From Actinomucor elegans (Eukaryota > Mucoromycota > Mucoromycetes > Mucorales > Mucoraceae): a DNA stretch of 64,000 nt. Each line of letters opens with the position of its first letter. Position 1 is the stretch's first letter. Made by a program: the position numbers and the translations under genes. Below the pieces are notes generated by a model. It saw only the letters and a list, made by a program, of their open reading frames with translations, was not told the DNA's origin and did not search any database. The stretch lies in assembly GCA_026027325.1 (NCBI GenBank), contig JAMSLZ010000008.1, forward strand, positions 992,001 to 1,056,000, given 5' to 3'. This document shows, one piece after another, positions 1 through 11,002 of the stretch.

Positions 1-291
1 CTGGCACTTCCACCTTTATGGCCTCATGTCAGTACAGCTCTTATGTTAAAGTTTATGTCTTTTTACCTGCAATGCCAATCATATAAGGATCAGCAATGGA
101 ACCATCAGCACTGAGAAAGTAAAAAAATAAAAATAAACACTTTTATCAAAGAAAAGAAAACTGATGCCTAAAAACTTACTGGTACCAAGGTCTATCAAAA
201 AATATTAATACAACTCAAATTTTATTCAAGCAGACTGTTTTATTAGTTACTTTCTGCCTTGGGATTCTAAATGAAGTGTCTTTTTGCTCAT
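1..291 (-). CDS. URK1: Uridine/cytidine kinase, N-terminal part (cut by window edge)
   Basis: Uridine kinase phosphorylates uridine and cytidine in pyrimidine salvage in the cytosol. Four exons can be joined in frame: 291-251, 191-180, 110-67 and 13-1, all with GT-AG borders. They read a short N-terminus (MSKKTLHLESQ...), then PWYHADGSIADPYMIGIAG and the start of GGSAS, the beginning of the uridine-kinase P-loop GGSASGKT. The rest of the kinase lies outside the window. Exon 2 is only 12 nt and encodes the conserved PWY. Two ACGCGT boxes lie about 215-240 bp upstream. The family call is strong because the aromatic PWY, the DG turn and the P-loop occur in the expected order and spacing. The start is the first ATG that continues into this splice chain. 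Confidence 0.82.
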
Positions 292-1179
292 GTAGTAAGT
301 AGCTTAAAAAAAAAGAAACGGATATGCGAAAAAATTTGTTAACGCTAAAAAAAAAAATAACATCCAGTGACCTGCTTTTTTAAACAGCTCGCTTAATTGC
401 CACTTTGTTGAGACCAAGGAAACGCTTTGTCTCGGACGGAAGCTCTGAGATATATCTTCTGGAATACGAGCATCTTGATAAAGATACTGTACAAATTGTT
501 TATGAAACGCGTAATCATCCTTGACGCGTAGCATTTACACCGAGCAATTTGTAGAAAAAGATATAGAACATCCATACTATTGAATTTTTCTCGAAAACAA
601 ACACTCCTTAAGGATATATGAAAGATAAAACAGCACAACTATGGCAGACGGAATGTAAATATTGATCTTCTTACTGCTTCATAACCGTTGGCCTCAGTTA
701 CTTCACGTCAAGCTTGAATTTCAACCTTTCTTATTACGACAGATTACTAATCCGTAGATCTACATTGAACTCTTCATCTGAATAGAGTTTCACATGCACA
801 ACGAATCATTGCTCCTAGAGAGCCTCTGTTGGACTACAATAATCAAATTATAGTATCTAAAACTGCTAATCATTCGCCACTTGCATACATTACAATTATT
901 TATATATTTCCTTTGGGATCTCGGTTGAACATCACGTCTAGATGGCTGTTCAAATCTAGATAAAATGAGCTATTGTGGTTGGTAAAACTTTATAAGTATT
1001 ACAAAAACATATTAAACATTTAGCTATCTCGGACGCATAGCTGTCATATTTACACATAGCAAAAGGGCTCTAAGATATGATACAGCTTGTGATCTTAATT
1101 GGACAATTACTTGTATGTATGCTATTGATTTTATTTTATTTTTATTAATGCCATTTAACTTGTGAATCTAAAGGATAAT
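292..1179. other. Spacer between uridine kinase and SR cyclophilin
   Basis: No gene could be supported here. Minus-strand open frames at 304-534 and 393-638 lack recognisable motifs. They lie in the presumed 5' UTR/promoter of the uridine kinase and could hold an unrecognised upstream exon. Two ACGCGT motifs are at 507-512 and 524-529. Confidence 0.5.
507..529. promoter_or_regulatory. Paired ACGCGT (MluI cell-cycle box) motifs upstream of uridine kinase
   Basis: ACGCGT occurs at 507-512 and 524-529, 17 bp apart, roughly 215-240 bp upstream of the uridine kinase start. In ascomycetes this hexamer is the MBF site of G1/S genes, many of them in nucleotide metabolism. Function here is inferred from motif and location only. 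Confidence 0.35.
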
Positions 1180-2389
1180 CTAGTATCTAGATCTTCTGCC
1201 ATCATCACCAAAAGAGCGATATTTCTATTAAAAGTTGCAATTAACAATACAGGTAATAATGATTAATATCAAGTCAACATACCACACGTCCTCGACCTTT
1301 AAAATTGACAGATGGCTCAGTTACGAAGCGTCTCTTTTGCTCCCACTCGGGTTTCTCGGCATCTCGATCTTTATACTCGCGATATCGATCGTTATCTTCT
1401 GTAGAGAGTTTTCGTTCTTCTCTGACAGCTGGTTTCTTTTGCTCTTCTTTGATAGCCAGTTTCTTCTCCTCTCTTTCCTCTTTTACATCTTCTTCATCTT
1501 CATATCTTGACTTACGATGCTTTTTACTATGCTTTTTATGTTTTTTGGAGGATGATTTTTTGTGATGTTTCTTGTGCTTTCTCTTCTTTCTTTTACTGTC
1601 TGAATCAGATTCTGATACTGATCTGGATCTTTTTCTACTGCTACTTTTGTTTTCCGAATCCGAATCCGAAATATCACTACCACTACTGCTATCATCACTC
1701 TTTTCTAAAGCTTTTTGCTGTTGTTTTACTATTGAGAAATGTGTTAGATTTTCTTACAAACATCTGACAATTCACCTACATTTAACACCGGGAGGTAATT
1801 GTAATACCAATTCACCGCAGTTAGCAATCATCACATTATGAAGAGGTCTATCATTACTATCGACAGGTTCATTTTCCATTGTTTCTACAATATTGAAACC
1901 AGATACAACACGTCCAAATACTACATGTTTTCCGTCTAAATGAGGCGTAGGACGGGTTGTAATGAAAAATTGAGAGGATTGCGTATTGGGTCCTCGGTTG
2001 GCCATACTTAGCAGCCCATGTGTATCGTGCTTTCTATTGAAAGATTCATCTGGAAAGGTGGCACCATAGATGGATTCACCACCAGCACCATTACGACGAG
2101 TGAAATCACCTCCTTGGCACATAAAGCCTTTGATGATTCGGTGAAAGATAGATCCTCGATAATGAAGAGGCATATTGCTTACTTTCCCCAAACCTTTCTC
2201 GCCTGTACATAAAGCACGAAAGTTTTCTGCTGTGTTTGGTACTTCGTCAGCAAAGATTTCCATAATGATTCTTCCAACTAATAAAAAAAAAAGATTAGCA
2301 AATATTGATCTATTGATTCCTTGAGCCAATGGCTTACTTCGGTTTCCATCTATATCAATGTCAAAAAAGACACGAGGATTGATCTTCAT
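1180..2389 (-). CDS. Nuclear SR-type cyclophilin (peptidyl-prolyl isomerase, PPIG/CypRS-like)
   Basis: A peptidyl-prolyl cis-trans isomerase fused to a charged nuclear tail, a class linked to pre-mRNA splicing. Exons 2389-2338, 2277-1780, 1728-1283 and 1224-1180 join with GT-AG borders and total 1041 nt (346 aa). Residues about 1-180 are a complete cyclophilin fold: [35 protein letters not shown], the active-site run SQFFITT and the LDGKHVVFG block. After residue about 183 come Ser/Asp clusters (SDSDSE), a Lys/His block ([17 protein letters not shown]) and an Arg-rich end with KGRGR and GRRSRY. The last 45-nt exon is easy to miss because an in-frame TGA lies just inside intron 3. MKINPRVFF is the best start; the longer open frame upstream is probably leader. 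Confidence 0.85.
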
Positions 2390-2579
2390 TTTGAAAAAAA
2401 GGGCTATAAATTGAGGAACCAAGTCGTAGTCCACAGTCTTCTTTTTCTCAGGAAAAGAATCTTAGGTAAGAAGTGACTTGTTTCTCGACAGTCATGCTTG
2501 TGTTCACTTTTTGATATAAAAAACCCTTCTCAAGAACCCTTTTTATATAATCATCATCTTGTTCATCATTTAAACCCAC

Positions 2580-2955
2580 ATGTCTGACTCTACACAACAG
2601 AAAACATTAACAGCCCAACAGCAAAGAATAGAAGAGATGGGCCCTATTTACGTTTGGATTAGTCAAAACTTGAATGTTCTCATCAAGCTCTTCGTATTCA
2701 CTGCTGCCTTGTTCGCATTCCCTATCCTCACTTTCTTTTTAACCCTTCACAGTTTATTTGATGGTAATGGTATAAAAATATTGGTATATTGCGAATCTAA
2801 CTCGTATTTTTATGTCAATAGGTAATACTACTTATGCAGGTGGTGCAGCTGCCTTAATGGCCAATGTTATTGTCATTCTTTATATAATTGTGGCCATGCT
2901 TGAAAGACCAAGAGCAGAAGATGATAAAAAAGCAACCGAGAAGAAATCTGAATAA
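2580..2955 (+). CDS. VMA21: V-ATPase assembly membrane protein VMA21
   Basis: VMA21 is an ER chaperone for assembly of the V-ATPase V0 sector. Exons 2580-2763 and 2822-2955 join (GT-AG) to give 105 aa. There are two hydrophobic hairpin segments, about residues 33-60 (VLIKLFVFTAALFAFPILTF) and about 70-88 (AGGAAALMANVIVILYIIVA), the hallmark VMA21 pattern. The second begins with the family's YAGGxAALMANV block. The protein ends in KKSE, a C-terminal dilysine KKXX retrieval signal, as in yeast VMA21. The ATG follows a pyrimidine/TATA-rich leader. The gene is divergently placed about 190 bp from the SR-cyclophilin start, so the two may share a promoter. Confidence 0.9.
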
Positions 2956-4420
2956 ATCAATTGTAATATATAGGCCATCTTTTCTGGCGTTTTACACATA
3001 AAAGAAGTGTTTCGCTTATGTACAATTGATTGGGCATCGGTAATTAAATAGTCTGGAGGAGGGAAGTTCAGCAATTTGTTTCTGGTATTTTGATGTATTC
3101 ATATTTATAATAAAAAAATCAGTAGATATAAATTAAATTAGAAGAAGTTATTCAGAATTTGATCATGTGTATAATGCTATTTGTTATCAATTTTTCAATT
3201 AGATGCACATTTTTGTGTCTTTTCGGCGGTGTATGCTGTTTGTAATATCTGTGGTCCAATTAGGTAGTTGATTAATAGTTGTAGTAAATTATGTTTTTGT
3301 ATAATAGGATAATTCTTTATTCATGAAAACTTGGGGTATATTTATACTATTCTAAATACTGCGGGTTATTCATAATATGTTAATTTACAAGCTAAAGACT
3401 TTTCTAATTGCTACGCATCGAATATGCCCGAAGTGATTTACTTATACTGCGCAAGTGGTTTGCATAGTCGGAGTCTATTACACTGTTGAAATAATTAGCC
3501 GATTTTTAATGCGCTGACGGTAATTGAATAGTGATTTTTCCTTGCACTCGTTTCGGTTCACAAGTTTTCCCATCTTCCCCAGACCTTGTAAATAATATAA
3601 ATGTTTTCTATACACACAATGTATTAACAGACTAAAAACAACTGTATTGCGCACAGAATGGTTGAAATAGTATGCTAATTTATATAGTATTATTAGGAGT
3701 TGTGATCAATTGAGCTGCATTTATCTTGACACTTATCTTGACATTTATCTTGAACGTTTATATGCAGAAAATTATAAAAAAATAAATATGAATACTTATT
3801 ATTGAATATAGCAATATTGTAGTATTAAAAAGATGTAACTTAAAAATAAGCTTTTTACAATCGAAGAATTGCCAAAACTTCAGTTCGGAACCATGGGGAT
3901 AAGTAGCAAAATTAATTGTAGGTCAATATTCGAAAATTAACATGATTGGAGAGCGGAAATATAAATCGTTTATGAAACAAGCATTCATTGGCTATTGGAT
4001 AGTAAAAAAAAACAAAAAAAAATTCAGGAACAGGTAGTACTTGTTTACTTCAAACTTTCTTTCTTATGAAGCTGTATCGATTAATAATGAGCTCCCCAGT
4101 CAAGTTTATACAGAGCTTGGAAACCCATTAAGTGGAGTGAAGAGAATGATAAAGTTAATATCAAATACTGGAGTTATACAATGATTAATTGGGTACTATA
4201 CTTTTTTGCATGTTTTGCTACTTATATTGTCCTACAAGAAAGCTTTGATCGATTAACATGATATTTAATATAGAATTCTTCAAGACATCCCTAGTTAAGT
4301 GGTTCATTTATTATAACAAAAACACGTGATATATAGATAATGTATATGTATCAAACCCCATCCATCCCACCCAACATAATAGTCTACATAGTGCATTTGT
4401 ATCTAGTTTACATGTGATTA
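2956..4420. other. Intergenic region, 1.46 kb, no gene recognised
   Basis: AT-rich, with only short unrelated open frames and no tRNA-like box pairs. Both flanking genes end into it (VMA21 on plus, the small membrane protein on minus), so it contains two 3' UTRs. A triplet of near-identical phrases of the form ATCTTGAC occurs near 3723-3752. Confidence 0.5.
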
Positions 4421-4882
4421 TTACTCTTTGTTTGCTTTTTGCTGTTGCTGCTTCTTCTGGTGCACGTAATCATTCATATAAGTGGTTACAGCAGATATCA
4501 AATCATGAAAACGGTCTTCATGATATATGGGATGATTTTCTGGGTACCAAGAACTTCTTTTGCTCTTTTCCCATTCTGCAAAATTGGTTAGTTGGTTACT
4601 GATACGATCCACTAAGCCAGTCCAATCGATCTGGTTCTTTGTCAGTGTAATCATTCTGCCTGGAGAGATGACCTTGATACAATCATCCATAAAGCTTATC
4701 ATCAGAAATAAGCAGAATAATGAACTAACCGTTATCAGCGCCAAGGTACCAATAGTCATATAGGATGCCATATACACTATGGTGGATTTCTGAGGCGCGG
4801 TGTTATTGATCCATAACTTGATTGGATAGGTAATTGAGTTTCTAGTTTCTGTATTTGTAGCAGTAGTGGTAGTTGTAGCCAT
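4421..4882 (-). CDS. Small single-pass membrane protein of unknown function
   Basis: An intronless 153-aa open frame. The N-terminus is Thr-rich. One clear hydrophobic segment spans about residues 40-67 (MTIGTLALITVSSLFCLFLM). A soluble segment with several Trp and charged residues follows, and the tail is Gln/Lys-rich (KKQQQQKANKE). I do not recognise a family. The upstream side has an ACGCGT at about 4969 and a CACGTG near 5005, shared with the divergent tropomyosin gene. The continuous frame, single membrane helix and promoter-like spacing make a real gene likely. Confidence 0.6.
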   Translation of the reverse strand: MATTTTTATNTETRNSITYPIKLWINNTAPQKSTIVYMASYMTIGTLALITVSSLFCLFLMISFMDDCIKVISPGRMITLTKNQIDWTGLVDRISNQLTNFAEWEKSKRSSWYPENHPIYHEDRFHDLISAVTTYMNDYVHQKKQQQQKANKE

Positions 4883-5089
4883 TCTTAAATATATATAATA
4901 TATTTATAAGAAAGAAAAGAAAGGAAAGGAAAAGAGGCTTATATTCTCTTACTTATAACCCGCAGTGTTACGCGTTACCAAGGAAACAATAACAAAGTTC
5001 AGGACACGTGGATTTGGTTACATGGCAGCATCGCCCTAGCTAGACAAGCTGCAACAACTCCGTTTTAAACCTGTTTTATATATTTCTCG

Positions 5090-5125
5090 CCCTTTCTCTC
5101 TCTCTCTCACTCTCTCTTTCTTTCA
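5090..5125 (+). repeat. CT-rich pyrimidine tract in tropomyosin leader
   Basis: An almost pure CT run at about 5090-5125 ends 20 bp before the tropomyosin ATG. Such tracts are common next to transcription starts of highly expressed fungal genes; the role here is inferred. Confidence 0.5.
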
Positions 5126-5145
5126 TTTATATTCTTATAACAAAC

Positions 5146-5743
5146 ATGGACAAGATTCGCGAGGTACGCTTGATTTAGCCTCCAAACATGCAGTATACTC
5201 ACCTGTTTCTTTAGAAAATCACCAATATTCGCGCTGAGGCTGACGCTGCTAATGCCAGAGCTGAGGAATACGAACTCAAATACAAGGAACTTGAACAAAT
5301 TCAAATGAAACAAGAGCATGAGATAATTTCGCTTTCAAACAAAAACAAACACCTCGAAGAAGATCTTGAACAAGCTCAAGAAAAGATCAAGCAGTTAAAG
5401 GCTATTGAAGAAGACGAGGATGATTTGAAGAAGGAAAACGACGCAGCTCAAAGAAAGATTACATTATTGGAGCAAGAGCTGGAGAACTCTGAAAAGATAA
5501 TCCGAGAAACCACGAAAAAGTAAGTTTTTGTTTTTTTTTAAAAAAAACAATAAGGTCAGTGGCTGATTTTTTTTGCGTAGTTTCAGAGAAGCAGATGTCA
5601 AAGCTGAACATTTTGAACGCAAGGTTCAACAACTTGAAATCCTTTCTGCTGATCAAGAAAAGAAAAATGAGGAACTCAAGGCCAAGATCCTTGAACTTCA
5701 AGCTCAATTAGACGAATTCAATGCTTCTTTAGATGATATCTAA
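5146..5743 (+). CDS. TPM1: Tropomyosin
   Basis: Tropomyosin is a coiled-coil dimer that polymerises along actin cables and rings. Exons 5146-5163, 5215-5519 and 5581-5743 join in frame to give 161 aa, the same length as fission yeast Cdc8. It starts MDKIRE and is one uninterrupted heptad coiled coil. Recognisable stretches are RAEADAANARAEEYE near the start, then LSNKNKHLEEDLE and ENDAAQRKITLLEQELE, and it ends in LDDI. The first exon is only 18 nt, coding MDKIRE; this early intron is typical of fungal tropomyosins. A (CT)n-rich pyrimidine tract directly precedes the ATG. Confidence 0.93.
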
Positions 5744-5934
5744 GGTTAAATACCAATAAAATACTTGATATATCCTAATAAGACACTTGCACAGCAGTAT
5801 GTTTTTCGGCTTTTCAATTGTACCACGTTTTCAATTAATTCTTTAAATACTTCCGCTTCTCTGCCTTTTACCTGCCTGACTTGTTTCTTTCTTTCTTTCT
5901 TTTTTCCTTATTCTATATATATATATATATAAAC

Positions 5935-7379
5935 ATGTCAAAGTTTGGTACAGACGAAAACCCTATCGATACTTCATACTATGAGCTATTAGGCATTTCA
6001 ACCAATGCTGAGCCTATTCAAATAAAGAAAGCTTATAGGTAAGAAAAAAAAATACTATTATATCCTTGTTGCTCAATGACTAATAGATTATTTTCTCTAG
6101 AAAGCTTGCTATGGTAAAAACATCATAAGAATTCGCTCTCCTTTCTTTGATATTGTCTATTAAGCATTTTATATAGGTTTACCATCCAGATAAGAACAAG
6201 GAACCTGATGCTGAAGAAAAGGTATAAAAATTTTTTTTCTCGATGCCAAGGCTGGCACAGACACACACCCAGGCAGAAATTCTAAAACCATGAATACATA
6301 TATAGTTTAAAGAGATTTCTGAAGCCTATCAAGTACTATCCGACCCTCAACTGCGTGCAGCCTACAACAAGTATGGTAAAGACAAGGAATTGGCTCCTGA
6401 AGGCGGCTTTGCCGACCCTCGAGAGTATTTCCAACAAATGTTTGGTGGTGATGCCTTTAGAAGTAAATACCAAATAATAGCCATTGATATACAATCAACT
6501 CATTCTATCATCAACCGTAGGTATCATTGGTGATTTAGCTGTAGGTGAGATGTTTAGTGACGCGCAGCAAGATGAATCCGAGAAATCTACAGCAGAAGGT
6601 AGTGAAGAAGATGCCAAAAAGCAGCAACAATCCGTCAATAAAGAGCAGATGGAAAAGATGCAAAAGCAGCAGCAAGAACGTGTGGATAAGTTGGCGGAAA
6701 CACTAAAATTGAAACTCGCCCTATTTACCGAAAGTGAAGGTGACCAACAAGCGCTCACCGCTTTCCAGGATCAAATCAAACACGAAGCGGAAAAATTAAA
6801 GAATGAAAGTTACGGCTTAGAGTTGCTTCATTCAATTGGTGGTGTGTATTCGCTCAAAGCAAAGCATTATTTGGGTATCAAGGGTGGTGGAATGCCAAGT
6901 ATCTTTTTAGGATTCAAACAAAAGAAACATATCGTGAAAGAGCTTTGGACTACGGTCAAGGTAGCCATGGACGTACAACAAGCTGCTGAGATGATTTCAA
7001 GGGCTGAAGAGAAGGGCATGGATGATTCTGACAAGATGAAACTAGAAGAAGAAGTTACTACAAAGGTAAGTCACTTTATAAAGATGCGTAGAAGAAGGTA
7101 TTTGACAAAGCTCACTTTTATTAGACTTACAAGGCCTTGTGGCAAACATCAAAGTTTGAAGTAGAGGCTACTTTACGTCAAGTGTGTGATAAAGTTCTTC
7201 AAGATAAGGTATGCGATTTAACGACTAGATCGTCTATCCTAAAGACTAACGCTTTATTTACGTAGGACGTTGATAGTAAAACACGTACTAAGAGAGCAAT
7301 AGCATTGAAATGGGTCGGATACATTTATAAGCATACAGAAGCCGATAAATCTGTCATGGACTTACAGATTAAATCATAA
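5935..7379 (+). CDS. DnaJ-X family co-chaperone (Caj1/Djp1-like)
   Basis: A J-domain co-chaperone that stimulates Hsp70. The J domain lies at residues about 14-80: YYELLGIS, KKAYRKLAMVYHPDKN with the obligatory HPD, and the FKEISEAYQVLSDP helix. It is spread over several tiny exons, including a 13-nt one at 6101-6113. Downstream come the family's short PxEYFQQMFGG block, a Gln/Lys coiled segment, and the conserved DnaJ-X region (GGVYSLKAKHYLG, then the C-terminal KFEVEATLRQVCDKVL and KRAIALKWVGYIY). Yeast relatives Caj1 and Djp1 act at the nucleus or plasma membrane and in peroxisomal import, respectively; I cannot tell which is closer. An alternating TA run ends a few bases before the ATG. 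Confidence 0.88.
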
Positions 7380-7455
7380 TCATTGAGCAAAAAAAAAACA
7401 CTTTATTATACTTTACACTCTTTATATATAAAATAACATAATAATATACTACTGT

Positions 7456-10400
7456 CTATGGCATAATAGCATTCAATAAATCACTCGATTGCTTCTTAAA
7501 CACAGAAGAAATACCAACAGCTGGTGCTGAGAGAGGTTCTCTACCAACATACTCGATTGCCTATGGAAAAAAATTAGCCCGAGTTGTACTTGTACATAAT
7601 TCAAACTTACCTTATTGTTGGGCAAAAGCTGAGCCAATCGAGGTGCCATGAAAGCGTAGGCACCTGCATTCTGGGGCTCTTCTTGACACCAAACAAACTC
7701 ATTTGCATCAGAGAACTTTGCAATTTGCTCTTGGAGATCTTGCTTGGGGAAAGGACTCAGTTCTTCAACACGGATCAAAGCGACCTTGTCGTTTAATCCA
7801 CGATTCTCTCTTTCTTTGACCAAATCATAGTAGAATTTACCAGACAAGAATACAACCTTTTCAACCTTGGAAGGGTCTTGGATGGAAGGGTCTTCTAAAA
7901 CGGGTTGGAATGAAGTACCGGGTGCCATGTCTTGCAAAGAACTGACAGCGAGCTATTGTTTATAGTGGAATTAGGTCTCATAGTATCATTGACAAATTCA
8001 TATTTAAGAAACTTACAGGTGATTTCAAAAGACTCTTGGGTGAAATAACGATCAAAGGCTTACGGTAGCTACGAAGCATCTACGTGTTAAAGCGCATTAT
8101 TAGTCATACAAGTATATTAAGTAATATGATCACATTTACCTGTCTACGTAATACGTGGAAGTACTGAGCAGGAGTAGTGCAGTTTACAATATGCCAGTTG
8201 GGGGGAACATTATCTTGCTTGCTCATATCAAAGGTATCATTGCTCATCTACACTAAAAGATTAGCTAATTGCACATTGCAGACCCAATACTACTTCAACA
8301 TACTTGTAAGAAACGTTCAATACGACTGGAAGAATGTTCAGGGCCGGCACCGTCTTGACCATGAGGCAATAACATAACTAAACCGCTTTGCTTCAACCAC
8401 TTCTCTTCACCACTTGACAAGAATGTGTCAATGGTAATTTGGGCACCGTTGAAGAAATCACCAAATTGAGCTTCCCAGAGTACCAATCGGTTAGGGTTTT
8501 CAATTGACATACCATATTCAAAGCCCAATACAGCGAATTCGGAAAGAGGACTGTTAGCCACTTCCATATAATGTTTTTGGTCTTGTTCCATATGGTTCAA
8601 AGGTATAACTGCACGTTCTGTATCTTGACAGACAAACATGGCATGACGCTGAGAGAATGTACCACGACCTACATCTTGACCAGAAATACGTACATCATAA
8701 CCTTCCTTTAACAAAGTACCAAATGCAAGCGCTTCGGCGGTGGCCCAGTCCAAGCCTTGTCCTTTAGCCAGCTTCTTATTACGTTGATCAATATGATATT
8801 TTTGCAAACGAGAATGCACCTTGACTCCTTCGGGTGGGGTAACAGAGAGCTTACCGATCTCGGTCAAAGTATTCAAGTCACAACCTGTGTCAGGGATCTC
8901 GGTTTGAGAGGAAGTGGTAATGTGTTTGATACCTTTCCAGTTCTTGTCCAAGTGGATGCGTGCAGCATCAGGCAAATAAGATTCAGCATCTTGCAAGCCC
9001 TTTTCCAGCTCCTTGATGTGTGCATCACGGACTTGTTGGATCTCTTGTTCAGAAGCAAAGGTCTTTTCTTGTAAAAGCTTTTCTTCGTAGAGTTTAGGAA
9101 CAGATGTACGGTGTCTAATGTTATTGTACATGACGGGTTGGGTAAAAGCTGGTTCATCCAATTCATTGTGACCCCAGCGACGATAACACATCAAGTCAAG
9201 AATAATATCCTGTATGAAAGTTAGTATTAGTAAAAAAAAAGGGGGGGTTACTCGAGCATTTTACCTTTCTAAACTTGTTACGGTATTCAAATACAACATC
9301 CAAAGCCTTAGCTACATCTTCTGGATGATCACCATTAACGTGAACTACGGGTACATTGATCATTTTACCAATATCAGAACAGTAAGCAGAAGAACGAGCA
9401 TTTTGAGCAGGTGTTGTATAACCCAATTGATTGTTGACAACAATATGAACAGAACCACCAGAAGAGTAATGAGCCAAGTTGGACATAGCTAAGGATTCCA
9501 TAACAATACCTTGTCCAGCGAAAGCCTATATATATATATATATACATATATTGGTTAGTAATATATAAGTAGAAAAAACCATTGTATATTTACAGCATCA
9601 CCGTGGATTTGAACACACATTACGCGGTCACCCAAGTTACAAGACTCATCAGAAGAAGCCAACAACCCAGTTTGCTTAGCTCTTGCTTTACCCATAGCTA
9701 CAGGATTAGCAGCCTCCAAGTGTGAAGGATTGGCCAAAAGAGATACATGGACTTGTTTACCACCATAGGTCAGATCAGGGTTATTGACCAAGTGAGAGAT
9801 AACATCACCTGAGGCAAAGGTACCTGCAGGAAGTTCAGAATTACCCTTCATCTTATGGAAAAGACCAGCATAAGGGTATTCTAACAAATCACAGAGTAAG
9901 TTCAATCGTCCACGATGAGGCATACCAATGACAATGTCTTTAATATCGCTCTTGGCAGACAATTCAAAGATACGGTCAAGAGCAACCATCATGCTTTCAG
10001 CACCTTCGAGACCATAACGCTTTAGGTTAGGGAACTTTTTACCTAAGAAATGATCGAAGGTCTATTATAGTTCAGTCAGACGTTCAATTCTTTGATCCAT
10101 ACAATGCCTCTACTTACCTCTGATTTGGACAGGATCTCATGGATACGCTTTTTTTGTTCTACGGTCAACTGAGGCTTCTCCCAGCTTTCTACAGCATGAT
10201 ACCACCATCTTCTTTCACTAGCAGACTATATGTCTTTAGTTGATATGCAGGGCCAAATGTAGGTGTGAAACTTACTGGAATGTGCATAAACTCGTAGGCA
10301 ATTTTCCCACAGTAGACGTTTTGAAGGTGATTCAAAATTGTTTTGAAATCAGCTTCATTGTTACCCAAGCTCTGCTCTTGCACCGTATCGTTTACATGCA

Positions 10401-10826
10401 ATATACCTATCAATTCTATGAGTCTTACGCACCTTAACCAATCATTTCACATTACCAGCAAGGTTATAACTTTCTTTATTGCCTTCTCCCAAGCCATAAC
10501 GCTCTGGTTTTAAAGCAAGAACCTCTCTATTCACAAAGTATTAGTATCGTTACCTTTTTTAATAAGTATCAACTTTACTTCTTCTTCATGATATTCAATG
10601 GATCCAAATGAGCACCTTCATGTCCATATGTACGATAAGCTTGTACCATTCGTAACAAGCTACCATATTTCATACGATTGGAAAGCTCTTCTGCGGTATA
10701 GTCAGGCAACTTGTATTCTTTGGGTACGCGATATCCATAAACACCATCATCATGATAGGCTCGTTTTTGAGTTAGGAATCGGTTACCAAGTCTAAGTCTA
10801 TTTTTCGTATTAGCAATTCGAAACAT
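7456..10826 (-). CDS. DHTKD1: DHTKD1-type 2-oxoadipate/2-oxoglutarate dehydrogenase E1, mitochondrial
   Basis: A thiamine-diphosphate E1 that decarboxylates 2-oxoadipate (lysine/tryptophan breakdown) or 2-oxoglutarate in mitochondria. About ten exons run from ATG 10826 to TAG 7458-7456. The N-terminus is Arg-rich and presequence-like. It is followed by the short start typical of DHTKD1 (GVYGYRVP, then [14 protein letters not shown]) instead of the roughly 100-residue leader domain of classical Kgd1. E1 signatures in order: [22 protein letters not shown], the ThDP-binding [68 protein letters not shown] and the C-terminal [11 protein letters not shown]. One intron carries a TA repeat near 9530. 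A canonical Kgd1 paralogue is expected elsewhere in the genome. Confidence 0.9.
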
Positions 10827-11002
10827 GATATTACAAGAAAGAAAATGCTTTTTTTTATTATACTGAATGCTATAACGCGTTTTACCATGTATATTTATAT
10901 TGGTTTTTACCACGACTGATAGTAGATTAGGCCCACGGTCACCTGATTGAAGGTACAGTAGTACCAGGTGATGCACTTCATACAGCTGCAGTAAGCATCA
11001 GA

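Noticed and set aside
304..638. Minus-strand frames upstream of uridine kinase
   Set aside because: No motif, no convincing splice to the kinase, and located in the promoter with ACGCGT boxes; kept only as spacer.
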